Of a stretch of DNA of 26,076 nucleotides, positions 8,726-18,779 are shown piece after piece (position 1 is the stretch's first letter; every line of letters starts with the position of its first letter). Source of the stretch: Cladophialophora immunda (Eukaryota > Ascomycota > Eurotiomycetes > Chaetothyriales > Herpotrichiellaceae); contig NW_015622553.1 of assembly GCF_000835495.1 (NCBI RefSeq), positions 1 through 26,076 on the forward strand. The letters run 5' to 3'. A program made the translations under genes and the position numbers. Under the pieces are notes generated by a model. That model was given only the letters and a program-made list of their open reading frames with translations, searched no databases and was not told where the DNA came from.

Positions 8726-9828
8726 CCCCGGAAAGGCGACAGCGAATCGAGTTAATTCTCAGTCTCATGAGAACCTTTGTGCTTCGACACTATACAGTAA
8801 ACTAGCTACATTATATTGCAATTTACAATATAGGGGGAACAAAGGTGGAAGGGGGATCAGAATTGGATCTCATCTTTTCTCTACATGAGAGCCCAAATCG
8901 GAGCCCGAGAGAACAAAGGGGACCCGAAAAGGCTGCTCGACTTTTACCTCAATGTCCACATCTTCTTGCTACACACACACACAATTTATTACGCCCGGCG
9001 CCAAAGCCGAAAGGGCAAGCTCAAGCTAAACTACTAATACAATTCTCAAGATATAACCTAACGTGCATCCCCGCGCAATGAAATGCCCTAGGTATGGACC
9101 CGCTTTGACTTTGCACGCCTCTCTATCCACCGCCACCACGAAATCTGCGCAGCAAAGGATGTAAAGCGATCACATAGACATCGAATTGCCCATACACCTC
9201 TTCTCTGCGAAAAATTACCACCGCTGGTGGGTCGTTACTCGCAGCGAAACGCCGCCGGCTTTGGGCTCTCCGCCACGCCGGCGCCGCCGCTGAAGTGACA
9301 TCTCAGGCTGCCCTGGGCTGAAGTGTATTCGTGGACGGCGCCGCCTCTGCTCTCGCGCCCTGCACACGTCCGGTGGGGTCTTGCCACGTTGTTCGTGCGC
9401 ACGGCGCTGCAGCGCTCGTCGCGTAAGAGATCGCGATGCACGGAAGTGGACACGCGGTACGAATCCGCGAACCGTTGACACGGCTTGGCAGGAACGTCAT
9501 GACAAAGGTCGTGACGGTAATTCAATGTAATCGACTGCGTCTCGACACCATTATATACTACGATTGAACGGAATTGGGGAGCTGTCATTTGAATAGAGTC
9601 CAATGCTGTGCCGTACTGAACTGACTCATCTGTCTTGCCTATGCGCCACAGTACTGAGGCGGTGCGCTTCACGCCACATGTTCCAGCCTCCGTCCTCGCG
9701 CCTGCGGCCCTCCACAGAGGCGTCACGGCTGCCTTGCGCCGGCCAGCTGCGAGGCTCGATACATACAAGTACATATTTCAGCCTGATCGGACATACTTCT
9801 CCATGGCTGGGTCCCAGCCAGGCCCCGC
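8726..9828. other. Intergenic; upstream flank of the coiled-coil gene
   Basis: It contains a short CA microsatellite near 8973-8983 and no recognisable gene. A 179-codon minus-strand ORF (9235-9774) lies in locally GC-rich sequence. It has no domain-like pattern and overlaps open frames on the other strand, so I treat it as chance. Confidence 0.4.
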
Positions 9829-9933
9829 TGTGACTGAATGACACTATGGGGTCATACGTTACAGATGGTAAAAAGGTACCTCAAATGACTCAATTCTAGA
9901 GTCATTTGAGCCGTAGTAATACTTTATGTCACA
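9829..9933. mobile_element. MITE-like element, copy 1
   Basis: A 105-base element with ends TGTGAC and GTCACA, which are inverted copies of each other. The same element occurs at 24380-24484, and similarity between the copies stops at exactly these ends, which fixes the boundaries. Inside is a perfect 12-base palindrome with a 7-base loop: CTCAAATGACTC at 9880-9891 and GAGTCATTTGAG at 9899-9910. The arm carries TGACTCA, the core of Gcn4/AP-1-type bZIP sites. No clear target-site duplication is visible. It is non-coding and must have moved, if at all, with a transposase supplied elsewhere. Confidence 0.75.
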
Positions 9934-10538
9934 CCGTGACTACCAAGAAAACACGTGTAAGGCTCTACCACAGCCTTGCCATGACTCAGCCACGTGACAA
10001 TCCCACCGTCGAACCCCTTGCAGTCCTCAAATCCCTTGCATCCCACTATTGAAAGCCCTTACATCCTCCTTACACTGCGATGTAACAGTCAAAGAGCCTA
10101 GATGTCAGGAAGAGGTCTACAGTCCCTTGGGGATCGCCCAAAAAGACTAAGAAATCCTGTCATTCCATGACAGAATCTTGGACCTCTAAGCTATATTCCT
10201 GTCAGAATCCCATTCATGACAAAGGGAGTCAGGAGAATCTCGGGCGTTGGCTCAGGGTATGGTAATTCTCACCTGATTATCATTGCATGAATATCCTGAC
10301 CTCCTGATAGCTCTATTTTACTTGTATATTTGAAGGCATGGCGCTACCTGGACCGGGGCCGCCAGTCTTTGGATTCGTAAATTGTTTGCCATTCTGATAC
10401 CATATTCCATTTGTGCGGTGGTTAGGGCAATTACCCTGCCTTGCAAAAAACATCCCTTGTGAGATTATGCCACTGTTACTTATCACTGTACCATCACCTC
10501 TAGAACAAACTTTCACATACAAGGTATCACAATATCTC
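9934..10538. other. Upstream flank of the second kinase gene
   Basis: Non-coding in appearance. It contains CACGTG motifs near 9956 and 9990, a TGACTCA-like site near 9982, and short palindromes such as the one at 10157-10173. These are candidate promoter elements for the kinase at 10539; none is proven. Confidence 0.35.
10157..10173. repeat. Short perfect palindrome
   Basis: CTGTCAT TCC ATGACAG: 7-base arms with a 3-base loop. A related but imperfect CTGTCA...TGACA pair follows at about 10199-10220. It could be a remnant of a second small inverted-repeat element or a binding site. Confidence 0.6.
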
Positions 10539-11405
10539 ATGGATTTCGTCCACATAGATGGCACAAGCGTGCGGGGTGAAATCCTGGGAGTAGGCGGTTC
10601 AGGGTTAATCATTCGGCATGGGCAGTTCGCTGACAAAATCCCACGACTCTCGCTGAAAATTGACGTGCCGAGCGGAAGACTGACGCCCGAGGAAGGTGAT
10701 TTCGACATGCGTCGGTGTAGGATTGAACAGATGATGCGGGAGAAGGCAATCTATCGCAGACTTGGTGCTTATCCTGGAGTCGTTCCTTGCTTCAAGCTTG
10801 AGACACCTGAGCCGTTGATTCGAATGGCTTATATGGGGAATGGCAACCTTCGCGAATACCTAGCCAGAGAAAGGCCGAACAAGAAAACACAACTATCTTG
10901 GTTAACGGATATGGCGCACACCCTCGAACATATTCACACATGTCGCATCATTGTCGCCGACATCCGATCAGAGAACCTTCTACTCGACGAGAATTTATCT
11001 ATCAAGTTCGCCGACTTTGGAGAATCTAGTTTAATGCCTCTCGATTGGGATATGAAGGAACCAGATGAAGATGGAGAATCTGTCTCGACCGATATCGGAA
11101 AATTTGGTGCAGTGATGTATGAGATTTTAACAGGCCAACGTTGCAAATTTGATCTCATGCAAAACTGGAAGAAACCTGGAGACCTGCTTACTTGGCCCAT
11201 AAGAGAGAGCCTCCCTTCAACAGACAACTTATGGTTGGGCCACATTATTGAAGCCTGCTGGACCAAGTCTTTCGCATCAGCTCACGAGCTTGCAGCGGCT
11301 TTGGAGACACAAGATGTCGTTTCGAGAGAATCCAACCTTGCTTTCGAACTGACTTACCCGACGGCAGGACCAATAGAGTCCAATACGGTGGCACGGTTGG
11401 TGTAA
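10539..11405 (+). CDS. Protein kinase-like protein, fungal 'ADIR' family
   Basis: A single-exon protein of 288 residues from the ATG at 10539. The frame is open further up to a possible ATG at 10413, but those 42 residues do not look like the family, so I prefer the inner start. The order fits a compact kinase fold: EILGVGGSGLIIRHGQFADK gives a Gly-rich loop and a candidate Lys33; REKAIYRRLG follows as helix C; IIVADIRSENLLLDENLSIK is the catalytic loop, with VAD for HRD, Asp141 and Asn146; FADFGESSLMPLDWDM contains DFG at 159-161; TDIGKFGAVMYEILTGQ is the subdomain IX region. The usual catalytic-loop Lys is Arg, so activity may be altered. This resembles a family common in Aspergillus and Penicillium with loops such as ADIRxxNLLL and DFxESxLMPLD. 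Substrates are unknown to me. The gene converges on the Myb-WOPR gene, with 196 bases between stops. Confidence 0.85.
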   Translation: MDFVHIDGTSVRGEILGVGGSGLIIRHGQFADKIPRLSLKIDVPSGRLTPEEGDFDMRRCRIEQMMREKAIYRRLGAYPGVVPCFKLETPEPLIRMAYMGNGNLREYLARERPNKKTQLSWLTDMAHTLEHIHTCRIIVADIRSENLLLDENLSIKFADFGESSLMPLDWDMKEPDEDGESVSTDIGKFGAVMYEILTGQRCKFDLMQNWKKPGDLLTWPIRESLPSTDNLWLGHIIEACWTKSFASAHELAAALETQDVVSRESNLAFELTYPTAGPIESNTVARLV

Positions 11406-11601
11406 CCACTCGGCGAGCATGCAAAATGCCACCCCGAGGTTGGGTGGGTGGTCCAAGCACTGCGATGGGTGGATGACGGCCAGATGATGAGTGGAGAAAG
11501 GGACCTCCCATCTGCCGAGATGTATTCCCCCGCGGTCACTAACGTCCGATTTATTAGGCTGGGGGGATGGCTGAGGGTAGCCGTCCACATTCCGATGGTG
11601 C

Positions 11602-12558
11602 TTAGTATGATATTAGACGTTGCCGGAAGTTTTGCAGGTTGTACGCCTGGGAAGGTGTTGGCAACCGATTGGTAGAGACGTCACGGTCACGATAGTAAGA
11701 GACTAGGCAATATATGACGCCGTCGGCTTTGACCTCCTTCATCTTCTTGGTCAGTTCGTCTCCATTAGAGCAGCAGGAGGAATCTCTCGACATGGGTATC
11801 TGTTGAGAAGACTGAGAAATCTCTTTACGGAAGAAGAAAGTCTCGTCTGTCCAGACCTCCCCCCAAGACCGTCCGTCGCTCCACGCGGACGTATCCTGCT
11901 CCGTTTTCCGGATATAGATAAAGACGGAGCCGCTCTCGATCGTCAAGCACCCTTGTGTTTCCTCGGAGAGGGTCCCGGCAAAGCACCAGAGCTGCCTAAG
12001 CCTACAAGCCTCGATGAGAATGGCCACGTCCTCGGCGCTTTTGACATGCCCATAGAAGGCGGGTGCGAGGATGCTGGACCTGATCGCCGGTAGCGATACG
12101 GGTTTCAGTCGATTCCTGTGAGGATCATAGTCAATCAGAAAAGGGTTCCCTTGTCGGTTGGGTAGACTGACGGAAACTGTGTGAGGCTGGAGGGGGTCGG
12201 TCTGCGTGAGTGGATAGCGCTGGCTGAGTTGGTCGTATCGACATTCTGATCGCGGGGACGGGTAGGATAATGGGACCGCTGGAGGTGGATGAAGCCGATT
12301 AACCAGTGGGGACGAGGCTGAAGTCGCTCTTCCAAAGTACCCCTCCGTTCGCTGGTCTATGGCGTTACCCTCGTTTGGCCAGGAATGGGTGGTCTGGTTG
12401 TTCTCTTGGGGTTTCTTCTTAATTTTCCAATGTTCGTGTTGACAAGACAGCGGTGTACGGCGTCTCATGTGAGAGGAAATCGTTTTCCAGTCCGTCCCAT
12501 ACCGTCCGACTAACTGTAATAGACGATAGTCCTCTTCTCCAGTCCAGCGGCCCCCCAT
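11602..12558 (-). CDS. Myb/SANT plus Gti1/Pac2 (WOPR) transcription factor
   Basis: A single open frame of 318 residues, with no intron needed. Residues 4-45 form a Myb/SANT-like DNA-binding repeat (GRWTGEEDYRLLQLVGRYGT, then DWKTISSHMRRRTPLSCQ and HEHW). A Ser/Pro-rich linker of about 120 residues follows. Residues 168-247 match the first half of a WOPR domain: FYGHVKSAEDVAILIEACRL, RQLW, IESGSVFIY, and W-S-D-G-R-S-W, where the family usually has WTDG..WS. Residues 278-313 match the second half (VIYCLVSYYRDRDV, RLPTPSQAYNLQN). WOPR proteins such as Wor1, Ryp1, Sge1 and Gti1/Pac2 are fungal regulators of morphology, sporulation and effector expression. They normally carry this domain at the N-terminus. 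Here it is C-terminal, behind a Myb domain. The linker between the two WOPR halves is short. Confidence 0.88.
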   Translation of the reverse strand: MGGRWTGEEDYRLLQLVGRYGTDWKTISSHMRRRTPLSCQHEHWKIKKKPQENNQTTHSWPNEGNAIDQRTEGYFGRATSASSPLVNRLHPPPAVPLSYPSPRSECRYDQLSQRYPLTQTDPLQPHTVSVSLPNRQGNPFLIDYDPHRNRLKPVSLPAIRSSILAPAFYGHVKSAEDVAILIEACRLRQLWCFAGTLSEETQGCLTIESGSVFIYIRKTEQDTSAWSDGRSWGEVWTDETFFFRKEISQSSQQIPMSRDSSCCSNGDELTKKMKEVKADGVIYCLVSYYRDRDVSTNRLPTPSQAYNLQNFRQRLISY

Positions 12559-15500
12559 TGCTCACTTCGACCGAATACACTTAAATTCAAGGAATTCTCT
12601 CCCAAGACCTGGCTGGATCCAAGACCAAGAGTCCCTAAGAGCCCTCCTGCATTCAAGTTCCGGTTTGAGGCGACAGTAGAGTATGAGCGTGGCGGTCGGG
12701 GTAGTGGACTGACGAACACGCTTTCTGAAGAAGCCTGAGGAGAGGAATACTTAGTATTGGACCCAAAGGCATATGTTAGAAAGTTTGGATGAGAGATAAT
12801 TAAGAAGAAGACTTTACGCCGCCTTTAAATGGCGGCCATAGCGGTCGTTATGCCTAGTCCAGCCAGGAGTCCAGGACGTCGGTCCCTTGCACTTTCCGTC
12901 TCCCACCGATAAACCCCCGTCTTTTTGGCCGTTATTAAGCCAAAGCATATGAAAGCCTCTCCCAAACAGGCAAATAGTCTTTGACATTACAACAAAAGAC
13001 CTACGGCTCGACAGGTGCCGCCTAGCGACGGGTGCTAACGAAAACATCTCCGGGGGCAAAAGTTAACGTCCAACGAAGCAAGGTTCGAAAGCAGGAACCC
13101 CACAGGTAGAAGCGTAACGGCCGCTTTTCATCCGAGCGTCGCGGGCGACAGGCGAGGCGGGTTGCGGGGCCCGGAACGTGAGGAAGATAGCGACTTGCCG
13201 GAAGCGGATAATAAGTAATAAGTCCCTTCCCCCGCTACCTACGCCGATTCGTCCTAGTGAGACGGGGACACCGTCCTGGGGCCAAACGCCTCGCTAGTCG
13301 AAAGGTCGGTCGTAATTAAGGGTTACCCCTGCGGTGACAACCATCACCGTCACCACCTCGTCCCTGGGAAAGTCTCCTCTTTTTACGGAGTGCCCCTGTG
13401 CTCTTTCCACAAAGTCGGCTTGGTTATGAAGAGCTGCGACGATAACAATTCTCGCCAAGTGGTCCGGTTGGTCACCCCAATGAACCTTTCGGGGGCTGAC
13501 GCTCTCTCGGTAGCCATCGACCGTCGACGACCACCGGAACAACCCGAGGCGATTGCGACGACAACGGTGCGGGTGGACTCAACAATGCGCTTACACTGGT
13601 GCGGAAGACCCAGGGTCTGGCGTCTTCATTGATCGGTGCCAGGGCACGGCTCGACTCCCCCTGGGAGCGTCTGCACCGTCGTGTTTGACTATCCTCCCAA
13701 AAACGGCAACCCGGGCAGTGTGACGACGCCCTGAGTAGTGTTGGTGCAACGCTACCTGCGTGGCAGGATTGACGAGAGATCTCCCTGTAGCCACCGCCAT
13801 TTGTACGGAACCACGCAGTTACGCCACCTGAGAGGGGCCACAGGCGGTCGGACCAATACACACAGCTACCCAAGCATGACTAGCTCAACACGGTGATCTT
13901 GCTTGGCCACGGGATACCTCGAACTGCCCCTTCCCCGTAACCGGTGACCAGGTTCTCCCGTTGGAGATGACGGTTCCGTCACGCCAGAGAGTTTGTTTAT
14001 GCTAGCGCGAATCCAAGCGGAGCGAAGGAAAGTGGGCCGTGACTAACTCAAAGTTTACCGCAAGTATCCTCGCCAATCCAGTCTGGCACTCCAGCACGCC
14101 TTCGACGCGGGCAGCATGGACTGAGAGCGTCAATCTAGGGCATCTAGTTTTTTTTTTGTTCATCCTTCTACTGGAGCGACGATACTTCCCTGCTTTTAAA
14201 ATGCTACCTGCGTTCGGAAGTTGACGCACGAGGACTACAATTTATCGGGCATTTCGCGTCGGGCGCCTGTGACTCGTTCGTGCGGAGCGAGGCCTCAGAT
14301 ATCCCAGCCCAAACTCGTGGATGGATGGACCTGCCGTGGGTAGATCTAGTGCGACTATGGCAGGCCTTGGTAGACCATAGAAAGGTTTGGGAGAACCGTC
14401 GGGAGAGACAGTGTGATGAAAGTCCGTGGAACCGCGTAGGTAACACTAGCGCAACCAATGGCCCAGTAAATCCCATTATAAGAGATAGAGGTGAACTATG
14501 CCCAGTGTGCGGTACAAGCTACGTGGTCCGCTCGCATACAAAGTCGGGATCGGCTTCAATATCTTCACACGGATAGAGGGTCGCGCCGTTCTAGGATCAA
14601 GTAAAAGGAAGAGCAACCGACCAGTCAGTCTAGCCGTCGACCTCGTCGTCGACGGGGTGATAACATCTAGGGACGTGATCGGACGAGAGGATTTCCCCGG
14701 AAGGTAGAGTGAATGGGATTGTAGCAGGCAGCGAGTTGGGCCGTCTCGGGCAACGCAGTCGGGTCGCAACCACAGCGCAACAGCACATCATACAGAGCAC
14801 CGCTTTACCCAGCGACAAATCCTTAGACTCTGCAAAGTCGATTTCCGTTTCCCGGGCCTAACAAGAGTAGAGTCATCTCCCGCGACTTGACCTCTCTTCA
14901 CATCCGGCACACCGATCAATATATTTTGCTCGCAGTTCCAGTAACTAAATGCACTTGACGCCGTCTACTAACAACATTCTGGCCGGTACTATATCACCGT
15001 CTTCAATCAACATTCCATACATCGATCTTGGCCGGGACCGACTAAGAAGATTGGTGGCCCCATCTTGACCGCCACTGCTTTTTATCATCACGCGGACCGA
15101 AAGGGTCAATGATGAATCGACACGTCTGGCCGTGGCTGCCACCTCTCAGAGGTAGCCCGCGGGCCGCTGTGCGAATGCCCCTCCTTGGAGCCCGGCCCTA
15201 AGGAGACTAGGAGCGCCTTAGCAAAGGGTGTTTCCTCACCCCTGTCACCTGGAAGCGAATCACATCTTTAAGGCTCCTCCAAAGGGGGGGAGGGGACCGG
15301 TGACAGGATATGTCGTCCGGCGGACCCGGCAGACTTGTGGCTCAAAAGTGAAGAGTGGAGTCGGTTGCCTTGTGGTCGGTGGGTCTCATCGTGGTTCACA
15401 TGGTTCGCAGTGAGAAACGGGGGCATGGTCACGGTATTGCCAGAGTGATCAAGACGATCTCGCGGCGCGTCTAGACCCCAAAGCCACGTCTCCAGGCCGA

Positions 15501-16535
15501 AACAAGGTCGATGTCTCGGGGACGACTCGTGGATGGAGGTGAATGGCATACATGGCGGCCCTGAAGATGGTCGACAAGGAACGTGTCGAGGTGTGTGGAT
15601 ACCCCGATTGAAGGTGTGGGACGAAGTTTTCAAGAGATGGTACGCCACAGACTCATGAGTCATTACTGATTCCACGTTTGATGGACCCACCTGGAATGTC
15701 TCTCGCGAGATGCCCGATCCACTTCGACTCTTCCTCCGCAAGGCTGTGTTATATCTTTTCGCCACCTATCCGTCAAATGAGAATACCCGAGTCCTCATTT
15801 GGCTTTGTGGCTTTAGGGCTCCACCACCCCTCCTTCTTTCTCTCAGGGTAGAACGAGGCATGTAGTTAGGCACTACGAGGGGGACATATGCCCGCCTTCA
15901 CAGCCTCTCTGACTCGGCTGCGGAAGCCTCCGCGCATACCCCTGTGGAGATTGCAGGACCGCTATTCCGTGATCAAGAGTAACCCCTGCTCTCGAACACT
16001 CCAGAACGGAGTCCGTAGGCCACGCTCTCAATTTCTTGTTGTCGCGAGGCGGAGAACGGACGGGAGGGTGAACCTGTTTATGCCGGCGTTTCTTTTTCGG
16101 GCCACACAGCCCCGCTTCTTTTGCCCGCTCCGAGAAACGGCGTTTTGCTCATCTGAAAATCCATCAACGTTCACGCCGACGTATCCGAGCCTCTTCCATA
16201 ACAAGGCGTCTATTTTTTGCGACCCCCGGTTGAACTCTGCGATCACCTATTGCCACCTACTATCTTCCGTTCAGGGCGTCCCACGCAACCCAGTGTCCCG
16301 GTCATACATATGATGGACTAGCTTCCCTAATCACAACGAAACTATTAAGACTGTGAACACACCCTCACCTTTCATCTAGATCTTCCTTCTTCCTACCCAA
16401 TACCAATCTCAATGAGACCTGATCCCAATTATTTTGCTTCACATTCTATCTACCCGTCTCCTTCTTCTTGGCTTAGACTCAATATACCCATCGCCCACCA
16501 CACATCGGAGTCAAAGCCACTGCTACACATCCGCC
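12559..16535. other. Long region without a recognisable gene
   Basis: About 4 kb. ORFs of up to 165 codons occur on both strands (13472-13873 minus, 15268-15765 minus, 15888-16313 plus) and overlap others, and none shows a domain, splice pattern or low-complexity signature that I trust. A T9 run lies near 14150-14158. The last 200 bases before the bZIP start are pyrimidine-rich (cttccttcttcct type), typical of fungal promoters and 5' leaders. Confidence 0.4.
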
Positions 16536-17225
16536 ATGGGGAAAGGTCCGCTCCCGGATGAGGACTGGACCAAAATCTCGGACCTGGCGGAGAGACGGCG
16601 GATCCAAAACCGGATTGCTCAGGTAAATAATCCTCGTTGCTGGTGGTCGTCATTGTGCCCGATCCTGACACGCGGAAACAGCGAAACTATCGTAAGAAGC
16701 TCAAGCGAAGACTCGAAGATCTAGAGCGCCGTGCTGGGTCGTCTTCTGCCTCGCCAGAACAACAGCATTCGGAACTAGCTACCACTCCCGCCAAAGAGAC
16801 TTCCCAGAAACAAACTCAATCCATGGCCCGCCAGCCTTCGAGATCAAGTGTGTCACACGAGGTGCCCAGAGCATCGCCAGAGATTTTTACCTTTGGATGA
16901 CCACTCCTCACTCTTTGACGCTCCAGCTGGACGCCGTCTTTCAATCCATTCTCAGCCGGCATTTACCTTTTCGTCATACCCGCCGACCACAGCATATCTC
17001 CACTATGAGCACCAACAACACCCCGCGTATGACAACACGACCAGCCACTACTCGAGCTACCGATATCCCGTAGAGGTGACATCGTCGAGTCTGCCGCCGA
17101 CGTTACCTACCATGGTGTCCTCAGCATACGGGAAGCAGGACCGCCTGTTTGGAGATGACGACATGTTAAGTCCATTCAGCATGAACTACGCCTCGCTGGC
17201 CGGTCTGCAAATGCCCTCGGACTAA
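16536..17225 (+). CDS. Fungal bZIP transcription factor, frameshifted
   Basis: Predicted DNA-binding bZIP protein of about 210 residues. The ATG at 16536 sits in a strong context (CCGCCATGG). Exon 1 is 16536-16622. The 59-base intron 16623-16681 (GTAAAT, CTGAC branch, AACAG) interrupts the basic region, and splicing restores NRIAQRNYRKKLKRRLEDLE, which has the N-x7-R signature. The family's zipper is short. After residue 90 or so the frame ends at a TGA (16898-16900), while the typical C-terminus (PLDDHSSLFDAP, then SYPPTTAYLHYEHQQHPAY, ending SMNYASLAGLQMPSD) continues in the next frame to the stop at 17223-17225. The shift lies at or near the T5 run at 16884-16888; four T would give SPEILPLDDHSSLFD. 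A 31-base GTGTCA..CCAG intron would also fix the frame but is implausibly short. Either a sequencing error or a real lesion is possible. Confidence 0.8.
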
Positions 17226-17612
17226 GCATATTCAGGGGCCAATTCTCATGTAAATCCCACCGCTTTCCTCTCCCATTCACATTCCAGCCCACCCCGATTG
17301 AGTAGCAAAAAGAAACCCTCTCTCTGGCGGCTCAGTGCCCAACACCGGCTTCCAAGTTACCAAATTGCCCCGCTCAAATGCTGACTTCCTCTGGCTAGAC
17401 ACCACCGGTGACTTGATCCAAACTCGATGGATTTGGCCCACAACTCGCCCAACTCCTTTGATGTCCCGCTCCCGCCCGTCCCCTTTTCAGCTGTTTCCAT
17501 TCCTCTATTCCAACCGCGGTGCCCACAAGTGCTATACAGGAAATCTCTATTTCCAATACCGCGGTTGCCACTTCACATTTCACTGGGAAGTGGATGCTTG
17601 CCCCCACACTAG

Positions 17613-17930
17613 GCGACGTCAAAGCTCGAGGAATCTGGTCGCCTCCGAATTGCCAAATTCCCGCTGCGCACCGTTGGCTCTACGATCTCGGGAATTGGTG
17701 TTGCCATCAAAACGGTAGCTTACGGTGTCGCTCAGCTCGGCGATGTCGTTTCTATGCGCAAAGCCTCGGAGTGGGTTCCGTGGGCTGACATCGCCATCGA
17801 GAAGAATGGCGAGACGAAGAAAATTGACTGGGCCGCGAAATTTGCGCAGGAGAACAAGGACCGAATGGCTCAGCTTGAGAAGACGGAGCGCTGGAACTGT
17901 GCGAAGTCGAAGGCTGCCACGGAGAAGTAG
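17613..17930 (+). CDS. Partial conserved-looking protein, 5' end unresolved
   Basis: A frame of 105 codons runs from a possible splice acceptor (CACACTAG, ending at 17612) to the TAG at 17928-17930. It has no ATG until 17752, so a 5' exon is needed. It reads like a real small protein: RIAKFPLRTVGSTISGIGVA, IKTVAYGVAQLGDVVSM, EWVPWADIAIEKNGE, then a charged helix (KIDWAAKFAQENKDRMAQLE). The Gly-rich middle may be an amphipathic or membrane-associated helix. I do not recognise the family. Upstream ORFs (17335-17612) offer no donor with a good consensus. A competing frame in the same place contains TSHFTGKWMLAPTLGD, which faintly recalls a fungal lipocalin-like family but does not continue. It follows the bZIP gene in the same orientation. 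Confidence 0.4.
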   Translation, partial: ATSKLEESGRLRIAKFPLRTVGSTISGIGVAIKTVAYGVAQLGDVVSMRKASEWVPWADIAIEKNGETKKIDWAAKFAQENKDRMAQLEKTERWNCAKSKAATEK

Positions 17931-18779
17931 GGCGCGACGAAAGAATAGGACGATGACTCTATGGGGGACTCGAGCACATTGAGAGGGGGTGAGTGTGGGT
18001 ATGGGAAAGAGAGCTCGTTTTGGGGGGCCGGGGGGGGGAGTGGTCAGAAGACGTTGCGGAGAACACAATTGGGTTTTTGTCGGGGTAAGTAGGTACGCCA
18101 ATAAGGTCAGTTTAGCGGCCGACGCCGGAGAGCGACGGATGATGGGGAGGGCGCTTGGTCCTCGCTCAGAGGTCGAATAAGAACTGTATGGAGAGAGTGA
18201 AATTGAAATGTTCCCTTTAGTCTACATGACGAAAAGCCCCGGGCCTTCTCTCGGGTGACCCATTCCCGGAAGACGGTCAGGGTGGCCCTGCGCGCGTCAA
18301 CTCGAAGATGGAAAGGGAAGATGCGGAAAGGAGAAGGCCAGCGAAGACCAAAAGATAAGGGGTTTACGTGTGCGAATGGTGGAGGGGACGTGAATGACCG
18401 CCAAAATGATGAGATGCGCATACCTACGAGAACACCATACTATAAGTAGGAGACGGCTGGACACCTATTACTTGAGATGTAAATGTCATAATCTCATCGG
18501 TGGCGACTGAGATCAGATCACAGGCGGTGCCTGAAATAGACGATACCTTCTATTATTTCCTCCCTCCTCCCTCCAAAATAGTGAAGTTGCTCTAAGCTGG
18601 GAAATTTCACAGTCCGCCTCCAGTCCGGCGGGATGCTCTATAAGTTTCATCGCGACGTTTCTAAGAATAATCACTCTAACGACCGCGAGAACAGGGTTAG
18701 CCCGCATAGTCTAGGGCTGTACGATTACTCCCTCTCCCACCAGAAAAGGGTTATGAGTTAGGTCTTCACTTCCTCTATC
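17931..18779. other. Region without a recognisable gene
   Basis: 3' flank of the preceding ORF. It contains a G-rich stretch near 18018-18041 and no supportable gene. Confidence 0.45.

Noticed and set aside
9235..9774. 179-codon minus-strand ORF
   Set aside because: Locally GC-rich sequence with competing open frames on both strands and no domain-like pattern.
15268..15765. 165-codon minus-strand ORF
   Set aside because: No recognisable family, no splice partner, and composition like chance translation.
16850..16880. 31-base intron to repair the bZIP frame
   Set aside because: In phase, but shorter than credible fungal introns and with a weak GTGTCA donor. A one-base T-run change explains the shift more simply.
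17619..18101. 160-codon minus-strand ORF
   Set aside because: Antisense shadow of the protein-like plus-strand frame 17613-17930.
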